A stretch of DNA of 64,000 nt from Halomonas alimentaria (GCF_009902005.1 NZ_WUTT01000001.1:1012012-1076011), one strand, 5' to 3'. Positions 17,298-24,488 are shown, counted from the first letter of the stretch. Numbers and translations are program-made. Notes: generated by a model not told the origin, from the letters alone.

Positions 17298-18152
17298 ATC
17301 GACCTCGACGTTGCTCTGGGCTACCTGCTGCCGTGGGAGTTCTCGCTGGCCTGGTCGGGGGCCTGCCTGCTGGCCATCGCGCTCTACCTGCGTGGCCTTC
17401 GGCAGCGCCGACGGCGAGGCGAGGCCACCGGCGCAGGCCGAGTCCTTGCCTACCTGCTGGGTGTCGCCACCATCTATGGCGTCACCCAGACCCATTACGA
17501 CTACCTCGCCCAGTACATGTTCTTTACCCACCGGGCACAGCATCTGGTATTGCATCACGCCGGTCCCTTCCTGATTGCCCTGGCCGCCCCCCTGCCGGTA
17601 CTGACAGACGGCTTGCCGACCCGAATCAGGCACTTTTCAGGATGGAGGCCGGTCGCGCGCCTGCTGCGCCCCGTATACCGGACGCTTCAGCATCCACTGA
17701 TCGCTCCCGTACTGTTCGTCGGGCTGATCTATTTCTGGTTGATTCCCGAGGTCCACTTCGATGCGATGCTGAGTACCGACCTGTATCAAGTGATGAACTG
17801 GAGCATGGCGCTGGATGGGTTGCTGTTCTGGTGGTTGATCCTGGATCGCCGCACGCCGCAGCAGGGCGGCCTCGGTTACGGCAAACGCATCGCCATCCTG
17901 CTGGTGGTGATTCCGCCGCAGATCGTGCTGGGGGCCTATATCGTCTTTAGCAAAAATGTCATTTTCGATGTCTATGAGGTGTGCGGGCGCGCCTGGCCGC
18001 TGGACCCTCTGACTGACCAGCTCCTCGGTGGCCTGTTGACTTGGGTACCGGCCACGATGATGAGTGCCATCGGGGTTCTGATCATTCTCAGCTTTCTGTT
18101 CCGTGATGCCCGCAAGGAGGATGCCGCTGATGTCTCTCACGCCACACCCTAG
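17298..18152 (+). CDS. CtaG-family cytochrome c oxidase assembly membrane protein (unusual ATC start)
   Basis: The frame encodes about 284 residues with six to seven membrane segments. Conserved pieces include LLPWEFSLAWSG, YDYLAQYMFFTHRAQHLVLH and LLGGLLTWVPATMMS. This is the caa3-CtaG type thought to help copper delivery to oxidase. The coding frame continues upstream of the first ATG (17517) as far as an in-frame TAG at 17256, with no ATG, GTG or TTG. GGGGAGGG sits just before ATC at 17298, where a start is expected (next codons Asp-Leu-Asp-Val). Starting at 17517 would remove two membrane segments. PCu(A)C and SCO genes follow. Confidence 0.7.
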   Translation: MDLDVALGYLLPWEFSLAWSGACLLAIALYLRGLRQRRRRGEATGAGRVLAYLLGVATIYGVTQTHYDYLAQYMFFTHRAQHLVLHHAGPFLIALAAPLPVLTDGLPTRIRHFSGWRPVARLLRPVYRTLQHPLIAPVLFVGLIYFWLIPEVHFDAMLSTDLYQVMNWSMALDGLLFWWLILDRRTPQQGGLGYGKRIAILLVVIPPQIVLGAYIVFSKNVIFDVYEVCGRAWPLDPLTDQLLGGLLTWVPATMMSAIGVLIILSFLFRDARKEDAADVSHATP

Positions 18153-18594
18153 TCTGCCGCGACTAGCGAAACCCTGGTGCTCGACCTTCCTGCTGCTGAT
18201 CGCGACGTCCGGCACGCTGGCGGCTGCCGAACTGGAGGTCAGCGAGGCGCGTCTTAGGCTCCTGCCCGGGGACCTGCCCGCGGCAGGCTACTTCACCCTC
18301 ATCAATACCAGCGAAAAGGGCGTCACCCTGACAGGAGCGGATAGTCCCGCTTTCGGTAATGTCATGATGCACCGCAGTGTCAATCAGGATGGCGTCACCC
18401 GCATGGAGCCCGTTGCCCAGCTGGAGCTGGCGGCGGGGGAACAGGTCGAATTTGCTCCGGGTGGCTATCATCTCATGCTCATGAAGCGGGCTCGCCCCCT
18501 CGTCGTAGGTGACGACGTCGAGGTGAATCTTCATTTCGCCGGCAATCAGCGACAGCGTGTCACGTTCCGCGCCGTGGCGCCGACAGCACAGTAG
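18130..18594 (+). CDS. PCu(A)C-type periplasmic copper chaperone
   Basis: 154 residues: a signal peptide (STFLLLIATSGTLAAAE) and a copper-binding cupredoxin-like domain. The His/Met copper ligands appear as VMMHRSVNQDGVTRM and GGYHLMLM. The start at 18130 has AAGGAGG at 9 bp; it overlaps the end of CtaG. PCu(A)C passes Cu(I) to the oxidase CuA site, often together with SCO, which is the next gene. A second family member is on the chromosome at 54530-55045. Confidence 0.85.
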   Translation: MSLTPHPSLPRLAKPWCSTFLLLIATSGTLAAAELEVSEARLRLLPGDLPAAGYFTLINTSEKGVTLTGADSPAFGNVMMHRSVNQDGVTRMEPVAQLELAAGEQVEFAPGGYHLMLMKRARPLVVGDDVEVNLHFAGNQRQRVTFRAVAPTAQ

Positions 18595-18604
18595 GGGGAG
18601 CAGG

Positions 18605-19183
18605 ATGCGCCGATGTATCATGGCACTATTCGTGACGCTATGGATTGCGGGCTGCAGCGATCCAGACTGGCAGACCAAGGATATCTCGGGGCTGATGCCA
18701 TCCCTGGCGTTCGAACTCATCGACGAGAACGGGAATACGGTGAGCGCCGATCAGTTCCTCGGCAAGACGACGCTGCTGTTCTTCGGCTTCACCCATTGCC
18801 CCGATGTCTGCCCCACTACCCTGGCGCGCCTCGACGCTGCCACCCAGCGCATGGATGAAGCGGCTCGCGATGACATCCAGGTGCTTTTCGTCTCGGTGGA
18901 CCCCCGCCGCGATAACGCCGAGACGCTGGATAGCTACACCGCCGCCTTCGGCCCCCAGTTCATCGGCCTCACTGGGGATAAAGCGGCACTCGATAAGCTG
19001 ACACGCCGCTATCGGGTGACCTACGGGTATGGTGAAGAAGACAGCGAAGGCAGCTATGATGTGTCGCACTCCAGCGCTGTCTTCGCCTTCAATGCCCAGG
19101 GAGAAGTACGCCTGCTGATCCGGGACAGCGACCCCATGGATGCCGTGGTTGCCGACCTCGAAAGGCTTGCCAGCGGTGCCTGA
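18605..19183 (+). CDS. SCO1/SenC-family copper chaperone lipoprotein
   Basis: 192 residues. The N-terminus is a lipoprotein signal (LWIAGC). The thioredoxin-like domain has THCPDVCPTT and a distant conserved His (SYDVSHSSAVF), the Cu ligands of SCO proteins. It helps load the CuA centre of cytochrome c oxidase. It is the last intact gene of the CtaG-PCu(A)C-SCO set, 10 bp after its neighbour. Its lipidation would use LspA/Lnt-type enzymes. Confidence 0.88.
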   Translation: MRRCIMALFVTLWIAGCSDPDWQTKDISGLMPSLAFELIDENGNTVSADQFLGKTTLLFFGFTHCPDVCPTTLARLDAATQRMDEAARDDIQVLFVSVDPRRDNAETLDSYTAAFGPQFIGLTGDKAALDKLTRRYRVTYGYGEEDSEGSYDVSHSSAVFAFNAQGEVRLLIRDSDPMDAVVADLERLASGA

Positions 19184-19340
19184 GTTGTCACCGTCCAGTG
19201 CCCTATCTTCCGTCGAGAACCAGTACGGTTCAGGGGGAGAAAGGCTGTCGAGGAGGCTTGCCTAGGAGTACGGCGCAGGGTTCGTCGTAGCGCCTTGAGG
19301 CAGCCGAAAACCACGTTCGATCACATTTCACTCTTGGAAA

Positions 19341-19795
19341 TTGGGTCTGTCGACCCTGGGGTTAACCTGGGCCGCCGGCGCCTCGCTGGTCATGTCCCTC
19401 ACCGGACGCCTGCTCAAACAGTCGTGCCAGCCAGAGGACCGTCCGGCGCTGTTCGCCGCGCAGTTCTCGCTTTCGCATGGCTGGTGGCCTATCCGTTGGC
19501 CGGCTGAGTCGGGGCCGAGGTGGGCCTGATCGAGACCTTCGCCCTGCTGGGGGCGATTGCGCTGGTGTCGACGGCGCTCGCGATCCGTGTCTGGCCGTCA
19601 GGGAACCCTATGGCGCTCGAGCATGATCATGCTCCTATGGAGCACACCCATCTGCACTATCATGACGACCACCATCAGCATGAGCATGAGGGCTGGGAGG
19701 GGCCGGAACCGCATCGCCATCCCCACCATCACCCAAGGGGCAGGCATCGGCACATCTTTATGATCGATGGCCATCACACGAGATCGCCGTCGTGA
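19341..19795 (+). pseudogene. MFS transporter remnant with His-rich tail
   Basis: Only the last part of a membrane transporter remains. GLSTLGLTWAAGASLVMSL is read in one frame; the sequence then shifts to another (LAFAWLVAYPLAG), meets a TGA at 19506-19508 and continues as GLIETFALLGAIALVSTALA. The hydrophilic end is strongly His-rich (HTHLHYHDDHHQHEHEG), suggesting metal handling. No start and the first several segments are absent. From about 19184 to 19340 I see nothing further. It stands next to the transposase. Confidence 0.68.
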
Positions 19796-19824
19796 CATGA
19801 CAAAGAGGCACAAGGAACGTTTGC

Positions 19825-21126
19825 ATGACCATTCTGCCTGACAACATCCTCCATTTACCGGAATACCGCATCCTGGGTACAAAGATGGAAGAGCATGATC
19901 TCCACTTTCAGGTCGAAGCTCCGGTCCCTGTGGCCTGCAAGGAGTGCGGCGTAGAGGGAGAGTTCGTCAGGTTTGGCAAGCGCGATGTGGCTTACCGAGA
20001 TCTGCCCATCCACGGCAAGCGAGTCACCCTATGGGTGGTACGACGCCGCTACACTTGCCGAGCCTGCGGAAAGACATTCCGCCCACCACTCCCCGAGATG
20101 GTTGACACTCATCGCATGACGCGGAGGCTTTACAGCCATGTCGAGAAGGAAGCCTTCAACCATCCCTACGCTTATGTGGCCGATACCACGGGCCTGGACG
20201 AGAAGACTATTCGAGAGATCTTCAAGAAGAAGGCTGAGTTCCTGGCGACCTGGCACCGTTTCGAGACACCCCGTTGCCTGGGCATCGACGAGCTGTACCT
20301 GAACCGCCGCTACCGTTGCATCCTGACCAACCTTGAGGAGCGTACCCTGCTGGACCTGTTGCCCGGTCGTCAGCAGGACTCCGTGACCAGACGCCTCATG
20401 AACATGACCGACCGCAACAAGGTCGAGATCGTCAGCATGGACATGTGGAAGCCCTACCGCCGTGCCGTCCAGGCGGTGCTGCCACAGGCCCGCATCGTGG
20501 TCGATAAGTTCCATGTTGTGCGTATGGCCAACGAAGCCTTGGAGAAGGTCCGCAAGGGGCTCAGAAAGGAGCTGACGGCCAACCAGCGACGGACGCTCAA
20601 GGGTGATCGGAAGATCCTGCTGAAGCGGGCTCACGATGTCTCAGACCGCGAACGGCTCATCATGGAGACTTGGACGGGGGCCTTCCCTCAGCTCCTGGCA
20701 GCCTACGAGCATAAGGAGCGGTTCTACCACATCTGGGACTGTGCCACCCGGCGAGATGCTGAGAAGGCACTAGCTGCCTGGATTGACGACATCCCGCAGG
20801 GGCAGAAGGAAGTCTGGAAGGATCTTGTCAGCGCCGTCAGCGAATGGCGTGAGGAGATGCTGACCTACTTCGAGACTGACATCCCGGTCACCAACGCCTT
20901 CACGGAGTCGATCAACCGGCTGGCCAAGGACAAGAACCGCGATGGCCGGGGCTACTCATTCGAGGTGATGCGGGCCCGGATGCTCTATACCACCAAGCAC
21001 AAGAAGAAGGCGCCGCAGACCAAGGAGTCCCCGTTCCTAGGCAAGGCTACCATGACCTACGGCAGGGGTCTCCCCGAGCCCGAGAAGAACTTCGGCGTCG
21101 ATCTATCAACCTTCTGGGAAGATTAA
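19825..21126 (+). CDS. tnpA: ISL3-family transposase
   Basis: 433 residues. The N-terminus has the ISL3 zinc finger (CKECG ... CRACGKTF), followed by a helix-turn-helix region and a DDE catalytic domain. Blocks include [46 protein letters not shown] and [14 protein letters not shown]. The full family length is kept and no frame damage is seen. It ends 48 bp inside the right inverted repeat and presumably mobilises the whole 20.8-kb element. Confidence 0.94.
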   Translation: MTILPDNILHLPEYRILGTKMEEHDLHFQVEAPVPVACKECGVEGEFVRFGKRDVAYRDLPIHGKRVTLWVVRRRYTCRACGKTFRPPLPEMVDTHRMTRRLYSHVEKEAFNHPYAYVADTTGLDEKTIREIFKKKAEFLATWHRFETPRCLGIDELYLNRRYRCILTNLEERTLLDLLPGRQQDSVTRRLMNMTDRNKVEIVSMDMWKPYRRAVQAVLPQARIVVDKFHVVRMANEALEKVRKGLRKELTANQRRTLKGDRKILLKRAHDVSDRERLIMETWTGAFPQLLAAYEHKERFYHIWDCATRRDAEKALAAWIDDIPQGQKEVWKDLVSAVSEWREEMLTYFETDIPVTNAFTESINRLAKDKNRDGRGYSFEVMRARMLYTTKHKKKAPQTKESPFLGKATMTYGRGLPEPEKNFGVDLSTFWED

Positions 21127-21151
21127 GGTTTTGGTGGATCAGAAGGGATCG

Positions 21152-21174
21152 TCAACCACTTAATCCGGATACCC
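21152..21174 (-). repeat. right terminal inverted repeat of the transposon
   Basis: Read inward on the minus strand it begins GGGTATCCGGATTAAGTGG and then TTGA, matching the left end at 20 of 23 positions. Confidence 0.92.
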
Positions 21175-21182
21175 ATAATTTC
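21175..21182 (+). repeat. right copy of 8-bp target-site duplication
   Basis: ATAATTTC, identical to 401-408. Its last two codons (Asn-Phe) duplicate the end of the 5' maa piece. Confidence 0.93.
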
Positions 21183-21506
21183 TATGCTAATTTCGGCTGC
21201 GTGATTTTGGATGTTGCGGAAGTAAAATTTGGTAAGAACTGTTTACTAGCACCTCAAGTTGGAATTTATACTGCGACACATCCCTTAGATCCAATCGCGA
21301 GGAACAGTGGTTTAGAGCTAGCGAAGCCAATAAAAATTGGTGATAATTGTTGGATAGGTGTTCATGCGGTTATCAACCCTGGCGTGACCCTTGGGAACAA
21401 TGTGGTGGTAGCCTCTGGTGCAGTGGTAACGAAGAGTTTTGGGGACAATGTCGTAATTGGTGGTAACCCAGCGAAAGTGTTAAAAGAAATCAGCGTTAAG
21501 CCATAA
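21183..21506 (+). pseudogene. maa: maltose O-acetyltransferase-like gene, 3' part
   Basis: The frame resumes as [14 protein letters not shown] and carries the rest of the hexapeptide-repeat domain: the [15 protein letters not shown] active-site region with the catalytic His, [17 protein letters not shown] and the final [13 protein letters not shown]. With codons 1-80 at 169-408 it forms a complete 187-residue enzyme. Without the 5' part it has no normal start (a GTG lies at 21201). Its stop is followed by the cassette's attC site. Confidence 0.9.
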
Positions 21507-21511
21507 TTTAC

Positions 21512-21639
21512 TCATAACAAAGCATTTAAGAGTGATTCCCAACGCTTGGCATTTTTCATTCCATCGTTGGGTTTTATGTTTACGGTGGTATGGTTGGGTT
21601 TCGTGGTAGCGTTGCTCACACCTTAATGCGGCGTTATAT
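21512..21639 (+). repeat. long VCR-like attC site of the maa cassette
   Basis: About 128 bp running from TCATAAC to the core GTTATAT (G at 21633), with the partly symmetrical inner arms CCCAACGCTTGGCA and GTTGGGTTTCG. Length and pattern recall Vibrio superintegron repeats. TTTACTCATAAC (21507-21518) is the exact complement of GTTATGAGTAAA at the start of this cassette (135-146), as expected for the pairing in the circular cassette. Confidence 0.82.
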
Positions 21640-21780
21640 CAGCTCTGGCTGAATGTCCGTTTCTGGCCGAATGGGGAATGTTAGTCTATGCTGATGAGCA
21701 GCTTTCGGCCCTAAGCGGCCATGTCAGCAATGGCTGTATGCTCGTGAATTGGGGATATGTGGCACGCGCAATGATCAGCG
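21634..21780 (+). other. gene-less cassette or cassette remnant
   Basis: The stretch lies between two core sites (GTTATAT at 21633 and GTTATGC at 21780). It has no convincing ORF and no clear outer half-site of its own. It contains a short dyad, TTTCGGCCCTAAGCGGCC. It may be a deletion remnant. Confidence 0.4.
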
Positions 21781-21909
21781 TTATGCTGCCAAGCTATACT
21801 TATTTTCTTGGTTTTTCAAAAATATAAGAGATGGGTGGGCGTCCAGCATAACATTATTGAGCGCGCGTGCGCGTTTAAGTGAAATATAAATCACGCGGTA
21901 TAATACCTG
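21781..21909 (+). other. very small gene-less integron cassette
   Basis: About 129 bp from TTATGCTGCC to the next core site, including its attC. The cassette start GTTATGC and its outer half-site GCATAAC (21846-21852) are exact complements, which fixes both ends. No ORF of useful size is present. Cassettes like this may carry a promoter or small RNA. Confidence 0.55.
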
Positions 21910-21915
21910 TTAGGT
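21846..21915 (+). repeat. attC site of the small gene-less cassette
   Basis: GCATAAC opens the site and GTTAGGT (21909-21915) closes it. Inner arms ATTAT...ATAAT and CGCGTG...CACGCG can pair. Confidence 0.65.
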
Positions 21916-21921
21916 TTCTGA

Positions 21922-22326
21922 ATGAGCTCAGATTTGATTTCGGTCTTCGCGCTTTTCGTTTCGATAGCAAGCCTGCTTTGGTCTTGGAAAATATCGAAAG
22001 CAGCTAGTTCAGTCGCTGTGGCTGAGAAATTGTCCAACCTTAAAATCACGGCAACTGAGGCAGTTCTTTTTATTGAGAATAAATTGAACCAGGAATGTCG
22101 CGAAGAAAGTGATGATTTTTATAACCGTCAAAAACGCCTGCGCCGTATTTTGGAAAAGCTTTTGAAGATTAGGGCGCAGCTCGACACTAAAACTTGGCGG
22201 AGCTCGAGTAAGTCAGTGGTAGAGCTTCAGGAAATCTCCGGACTTATGTTGGAAGTTCTAAAGGAACTCGAGGCAGAAATGAGAGTTAACGTTGCCGAAA
22301 TGGGACGTGAGGCCAATGAAACCTAA
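21922..22326 (+). CDS. cassette-encoded small protein with N-terminal membrane anchor
   Basis: 134 residues. One hydrophobic segment near the N-terminus (LISVFALFVSIASLLWSW) is followed by a charged, mostly helical region likely to form a coiled coil (RLRRILEKLLKIRAQLD, ELQEISGLMLEVLKELEAE). I do not recognise a family. It begins 13 bp after a cassette start and ends in the next attC. Its AT-rich composition differs from that of the chromosome. Function unknown. Confidence 0.65.
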   Translation: MSSDLISVFALFVSIASLLWSWKISKAASSVAVAEKLSNLKITATEAVLFIENKLNQECREESDDFYNRQKRLRRILEKLLKIRAQLDTKTWRSSSKSVVELQEISGLMLEVLKELEAEMRVNVAEMGREANET

Positions 22327-22403
22327 CAAGTCGCTAAAGTTCGTTCCGGCCTTTGGCCTACAGCGGACGCGCTTAAACGCGCCGCTTAGCTTAATCTCTG
22401 GGT
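22321..22403 (+). repeat. attC site with degenerate core
   Basis: The outer half-site ACCTAAC (22321-22327) is the exact complement of this cassette's start GTTAGGT (21909-21915). The inner region has the usual GTTCGTTCCGGCC and GCGCCGCTTAGC arms. The expected core GTT is replaced: the best fit is TCTGGGT (22397-22403). Confidence 0.6.
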
Positions 22404-22409
22404 GACAAG

Positions 22410-22961
22410 ATGAGTAGTGCTGCCAAACTCGCAGAAGCTGGTTTCTTCCTAGAACTATTGGACGCCCTTGAAAATAGGGAGCGATCACTCACCCACGGTT
22501 CAGGATCAGCTATGGAGGTGTCGTAATTGCTTAGTACTGTTATAAATTCCCTTTGTTCGGCGCTTGAGTATGCAAAGCCAATTGTAGGGGTTGATGCAGT
22601 CAAGGCATACAAGGCCGCTCACTCAACGCTACTCAGCGGGCAAGACGTTCGCAATATCACGATACATGAGAGGCACGTCGGTATTGATCACTACGGGTAT
22701 ATACCTCCGTCGGGAAACACGGTTAACTTTGACTTCCGAAAAACGCCGCGCTTAGTTCAAGAAGAGCGATCAGCTTCAACAGGTGTCGTTCTAAATGTGG
22801 GTGCCAATTACCACATCGAATATCAGGGAAAGCTTACTGACCTCACTGACCTTTGCTTTCAACAATTCTATGAGGTGCGCGCATTCCTTGTTTCTCGCGG
22901 CGTTGTTACCCAACAAGGTGCTGAAGCGGACAGTCCCGACTCCGGTGCGCCTGCTATTTAG
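22410..22961 (+). pseudogene. cassette gene interrupted by an in-frame stop
   Basis: One frame runs from ATG at 22410 (SSAAKLAEAGFFLELLDALE) to the attC at 22961, broken only by TAA at 22524-22526. After the stop it continues with a matching helical stretch (LLSTVINSLCSALEYAKPIV). The downstream part alone could start at TTG 22527 and would have 144 residues. It reads through the attC at its C-terminus (TQQGAEADSPDSG). The full product would be about 183 residues; family unknown. Confidence 0.55.
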
Positions 22962-22975
22962 CTTGAGAGTTATAG
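22908..22975 (+). repeat. attC site
   Basis: ACCCAAC (22908-22914) faces GTTATAG (22969-22975), with GCTGAAGCGGACAG and GCGCCTGCTATTTAGC between them. It overlaps the 3' end of the interrupted cassette gene. Confidence 0.68.
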
Positions 22976-22990
22976 CCACACGGAGTCACC

Positions 22991-23494
22991 ATGGATCTAA
23001 ATGAATTGGCGGTAGAGTACTATCACAGCTCTCTTGATCTTGCGCAAAAAGCCCTTCTGGCTGGCCTTTCGGTAGCAGGTGTTGCGTATTTGGTCGCAAT
23101 AACCGGGGTGAGCAGGGAGTCATATGCTGTCCCTCAGGTTGGTGTGGAAGTGGAATCGCTTAGTTACTTTTCTATTTCTCTTATAATTCTATTTATGGCG
23201 TGCGGATTTATTTGCAATTATGGAATTCGTAAAGCTATAGATAACTGGAATTTAATTTCAAATGAGGATCTTGCGGCTAGGTTGCTCGAAGTTCCAAGTT
23301 TATTCATGCTTGGAGTTGTAGTTGATGCTTTGCTTTACGGATTCTTATTTATGGTTGGGGCAAGTCTTTTTGAGCCTATATTTGGAGTGAGCAACTGGAT
23401 GTCTTTGATATTTGGCAGCGTGGTAGTTCTCCCATATTTTCTTGCTTTTAGTTTATCTTCCGATTTGCGGCGATTTAGGGGGAGTGCACAATAG
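22991..23494 (+). CDS. cassette-encoded polytopic membrane protein
   Basis: 167 residues with about four hydrophobic segments (ALLAGLSVAGVAYLVAITG, FSISLIILFMACGFICNYG, FMLGVVVDALLYGFLFMVG, LIFGSVVVLPYFLAFSL). CGGAGTC lies before the start. It fills a cassette bounded by GTTATAG and GTTATAC. No family is recognised; it is AT-rich and foreign in composition. Function unknown. Confidence 0.68.
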   Translation: MDLNELAVEYYHSSLDLAQKALLAGLSVAGVAYLVAITGVSRESYAVPQVGVEVESLSYFSISLIILFMACGFICNYGIRKAIDNWNLISNEDLAARLLEVPSLFMLGVVVDALLYGFLFMVGASLFEPIFGVSNWMSLIFGSVVVLPYFLAFSLSSDLRRFRGSAQ

Positions 23495-23578
23495 CCATAA
23501 CAAGGCCAGGCGCAGCGACGTCTTTTCCGTCGCGGCTTCGCCTGCACTACAAAGCCGCGCGTGCTAGCGGCGTTATAC
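23495..23578 (+). repeat. last visible attC site of the array
   Basis: CCATAAC (23495-23501) and GTTATAC (23572-23578) enclose the pairing arms CCAGGCGCAGCGACG and CGTCGCGGCTTCGCCTG. The cassette's own start GTTATAG fits the outer half-site at 6 of 7 bases. No further attC is seen to the right. Confidence 0.75.
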
Positions 23579-23656
23579 GTCAGGAAAATCTCAATGACCG
23601 CTCTTGGCCGAAAGCGGCCCTGCCAACCACATCTTTAGATGGGCAGGGCATGATCT

Positions 23657-24028
23657 TTAATCCTCTGTTCTGACCAGCCATCCTTCAACGGTGTCCGAGC
23701 CGTATTCGTCCTTCCAGGCTTTTAGTGTTTTCTGGTTGCCGCCGCGTGTCTCTACGACTTCACCAGTATTAGGGTTTTTATAGATCTTCAGCTTGCGTTT
23801 GGCGCGACCCGTGCTCGTGGTGCTGGAGTGTTTGGCCGTTGTCTGTTGCGGGTCAAGCAACTTGATGACGTCTGAAGCCGACTTGTCAAATTCTCGCATG
23901 AGAGCTTCCAGCTTATCCTTGAACTGAAGCTCAGCCTTGAGGCGGTCGTCGTTCTTGAGCCTATCCAGCTCTTCCTGAAGCTGCTTTAACTGCTGTTCCT
24001 TCTGCATGTAGGAAGCTAGTATGGACAT
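23657..24028 (-). CDS. mvaT: MvaT-family H-NS-like xenogeneic silencer
   Basis: 123 residues from the preferred start MSILASYMQKEQQLKQL; 16 further codons upstream are open but unlike the family. The N-terminal half is an oligomerising coiled coil. The C-terminal DNA-binding domain shows the MvaT pattern (KLKIYKNPNTGEVVETRGGN, then KAWKDEYGSDTVEGW). MvaT proteins coat and silence AT-rich foreign DNA. Here the gene lies directly beside an AT-rich cassette array and could repress it. From 24029 to 24259 I see no convincing gene. Confidence 0.9.
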   Translation of the reverse strand: MSILASYMQKEQQLKQLQEELDRLKNDDRLKAELQFKDKLEALMREFDKSASDVIKLLDPQQTTAKHSSTTSTGRAKRKLKIYKNPNTGEVVETRGGNQKTLKAWKDEYGSDTVEGWLVRTED

Positions 24029-24259
24029 GTGGTCTCTCTCTTCGGGTGGATAGTTACAACTATGGAGAAGAGTCAAGTGTAAATCAAGTCATAATGGCGT
24101 CCCTGCAAGGTCAGAATTGGTTCGCCGAGACGACCGCGCTTCATGCGGCTTCTATGCTCGATGAGCCTGAATCACTGGAGTATGACGCGCTGCGATTAAT
24201 GCAGGCATTGACTTACTGTCTCACTTTTTAGGTGAGAAGAGAGCGTATGGCAGTAAAGC

Positions 24260-24487
24260 TCAGCTGTAGAGCTCTGTGGCCGCAGGAAGAAGAGTGGCTG
24301 GGTCACAGGCCAGCACTGTAGCGATGCGGTAAAGCTTCTCCACAGTGATGTTGACCTCCCCTCGTTCAATTCGGCCTACGTAGCTCCTATCTATGCCACT
24401 CAGCAGTGCCAAGTCATCCTGAGATAGACCGCGCGCCTTCCTGCGGTGTCGAATCCGCTCCCCTATTGCTTTCGCCAGATGGTCCAT
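24260..24487 (-). CDS. XRE-family helix-turn-helix regulator
   Basis: 75 residues, nearly all one Cro/C1-type HTH domain (IGERIRHRRKARGLSQDDLA, then GIDRSYVGRIERGEVNITVE). The size and form resemble controller proteins of restriction systems. It diverges from the two-gene operon at 24589. A perfect 10-bp dyad begins 1 bp upstream of its start codon, suggesting that it represses itself. Confidence 0.88.
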   Translation of the reverse strand: MDHLAKAIGERIRHRRKARGLSQDDLALLSGIDRSYVGRIERGEVNITVEKLYRIATVLACDPATLLPAATELYS

Positions 24488-24488
24488 G

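Larger units (their letters stand above)
409..21174 (+). mobile_element. 20.8-kb ISL3-family transposon with metal/envelope cargo (ISPpu12-like)
   Basis: The element is bounded by inverted repeats starting GGGTATCCGGA and flanked by an exact 8-bp duplication. Its only recognisable transposase is the ISL3-type gene at 19825-21126, 48 bp from the right end. Removing the element restores the maa reading frame exactly. Cargo includes arsenic/thiol, Zn/Cd/Pb, copper, disulfide, lipoprotein and peptidoglycan genes. ISPpu12 and related ISL3 elements are known to carry czcD-, merR- and lspA-like genes; all three are here, so I infer the same lineage, greatly enlarged. Two decayed genes inside (4530-4917 and 19341-19795) show that the cargo is a mosaic. 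Whether it still moves cannot be judged, but both ends and the transposase look intact. Confidence 0.92.

Noticed and set aside
17158..17574. 138-codon plus-strand ORF overlapping the CtaG N-terminus
   Set aside because: Another frame holds the conserved CtaG sequence; this one is Ser/Pro-rich and shows no domain.
409..21174. Composite transposon bounded by two IS copies
   Set aside because: Only one transposase gene is found and none lies at the left end; the ends are simple inverted repeats with an 8-bp duplication, so it is a unit element.
24094..24231. Short ORF of 45 codons between mvaT and the XRE gene
   Set aside because: It has no clear ribosome site, no recognisable family and could be chance; not strong enough to list.
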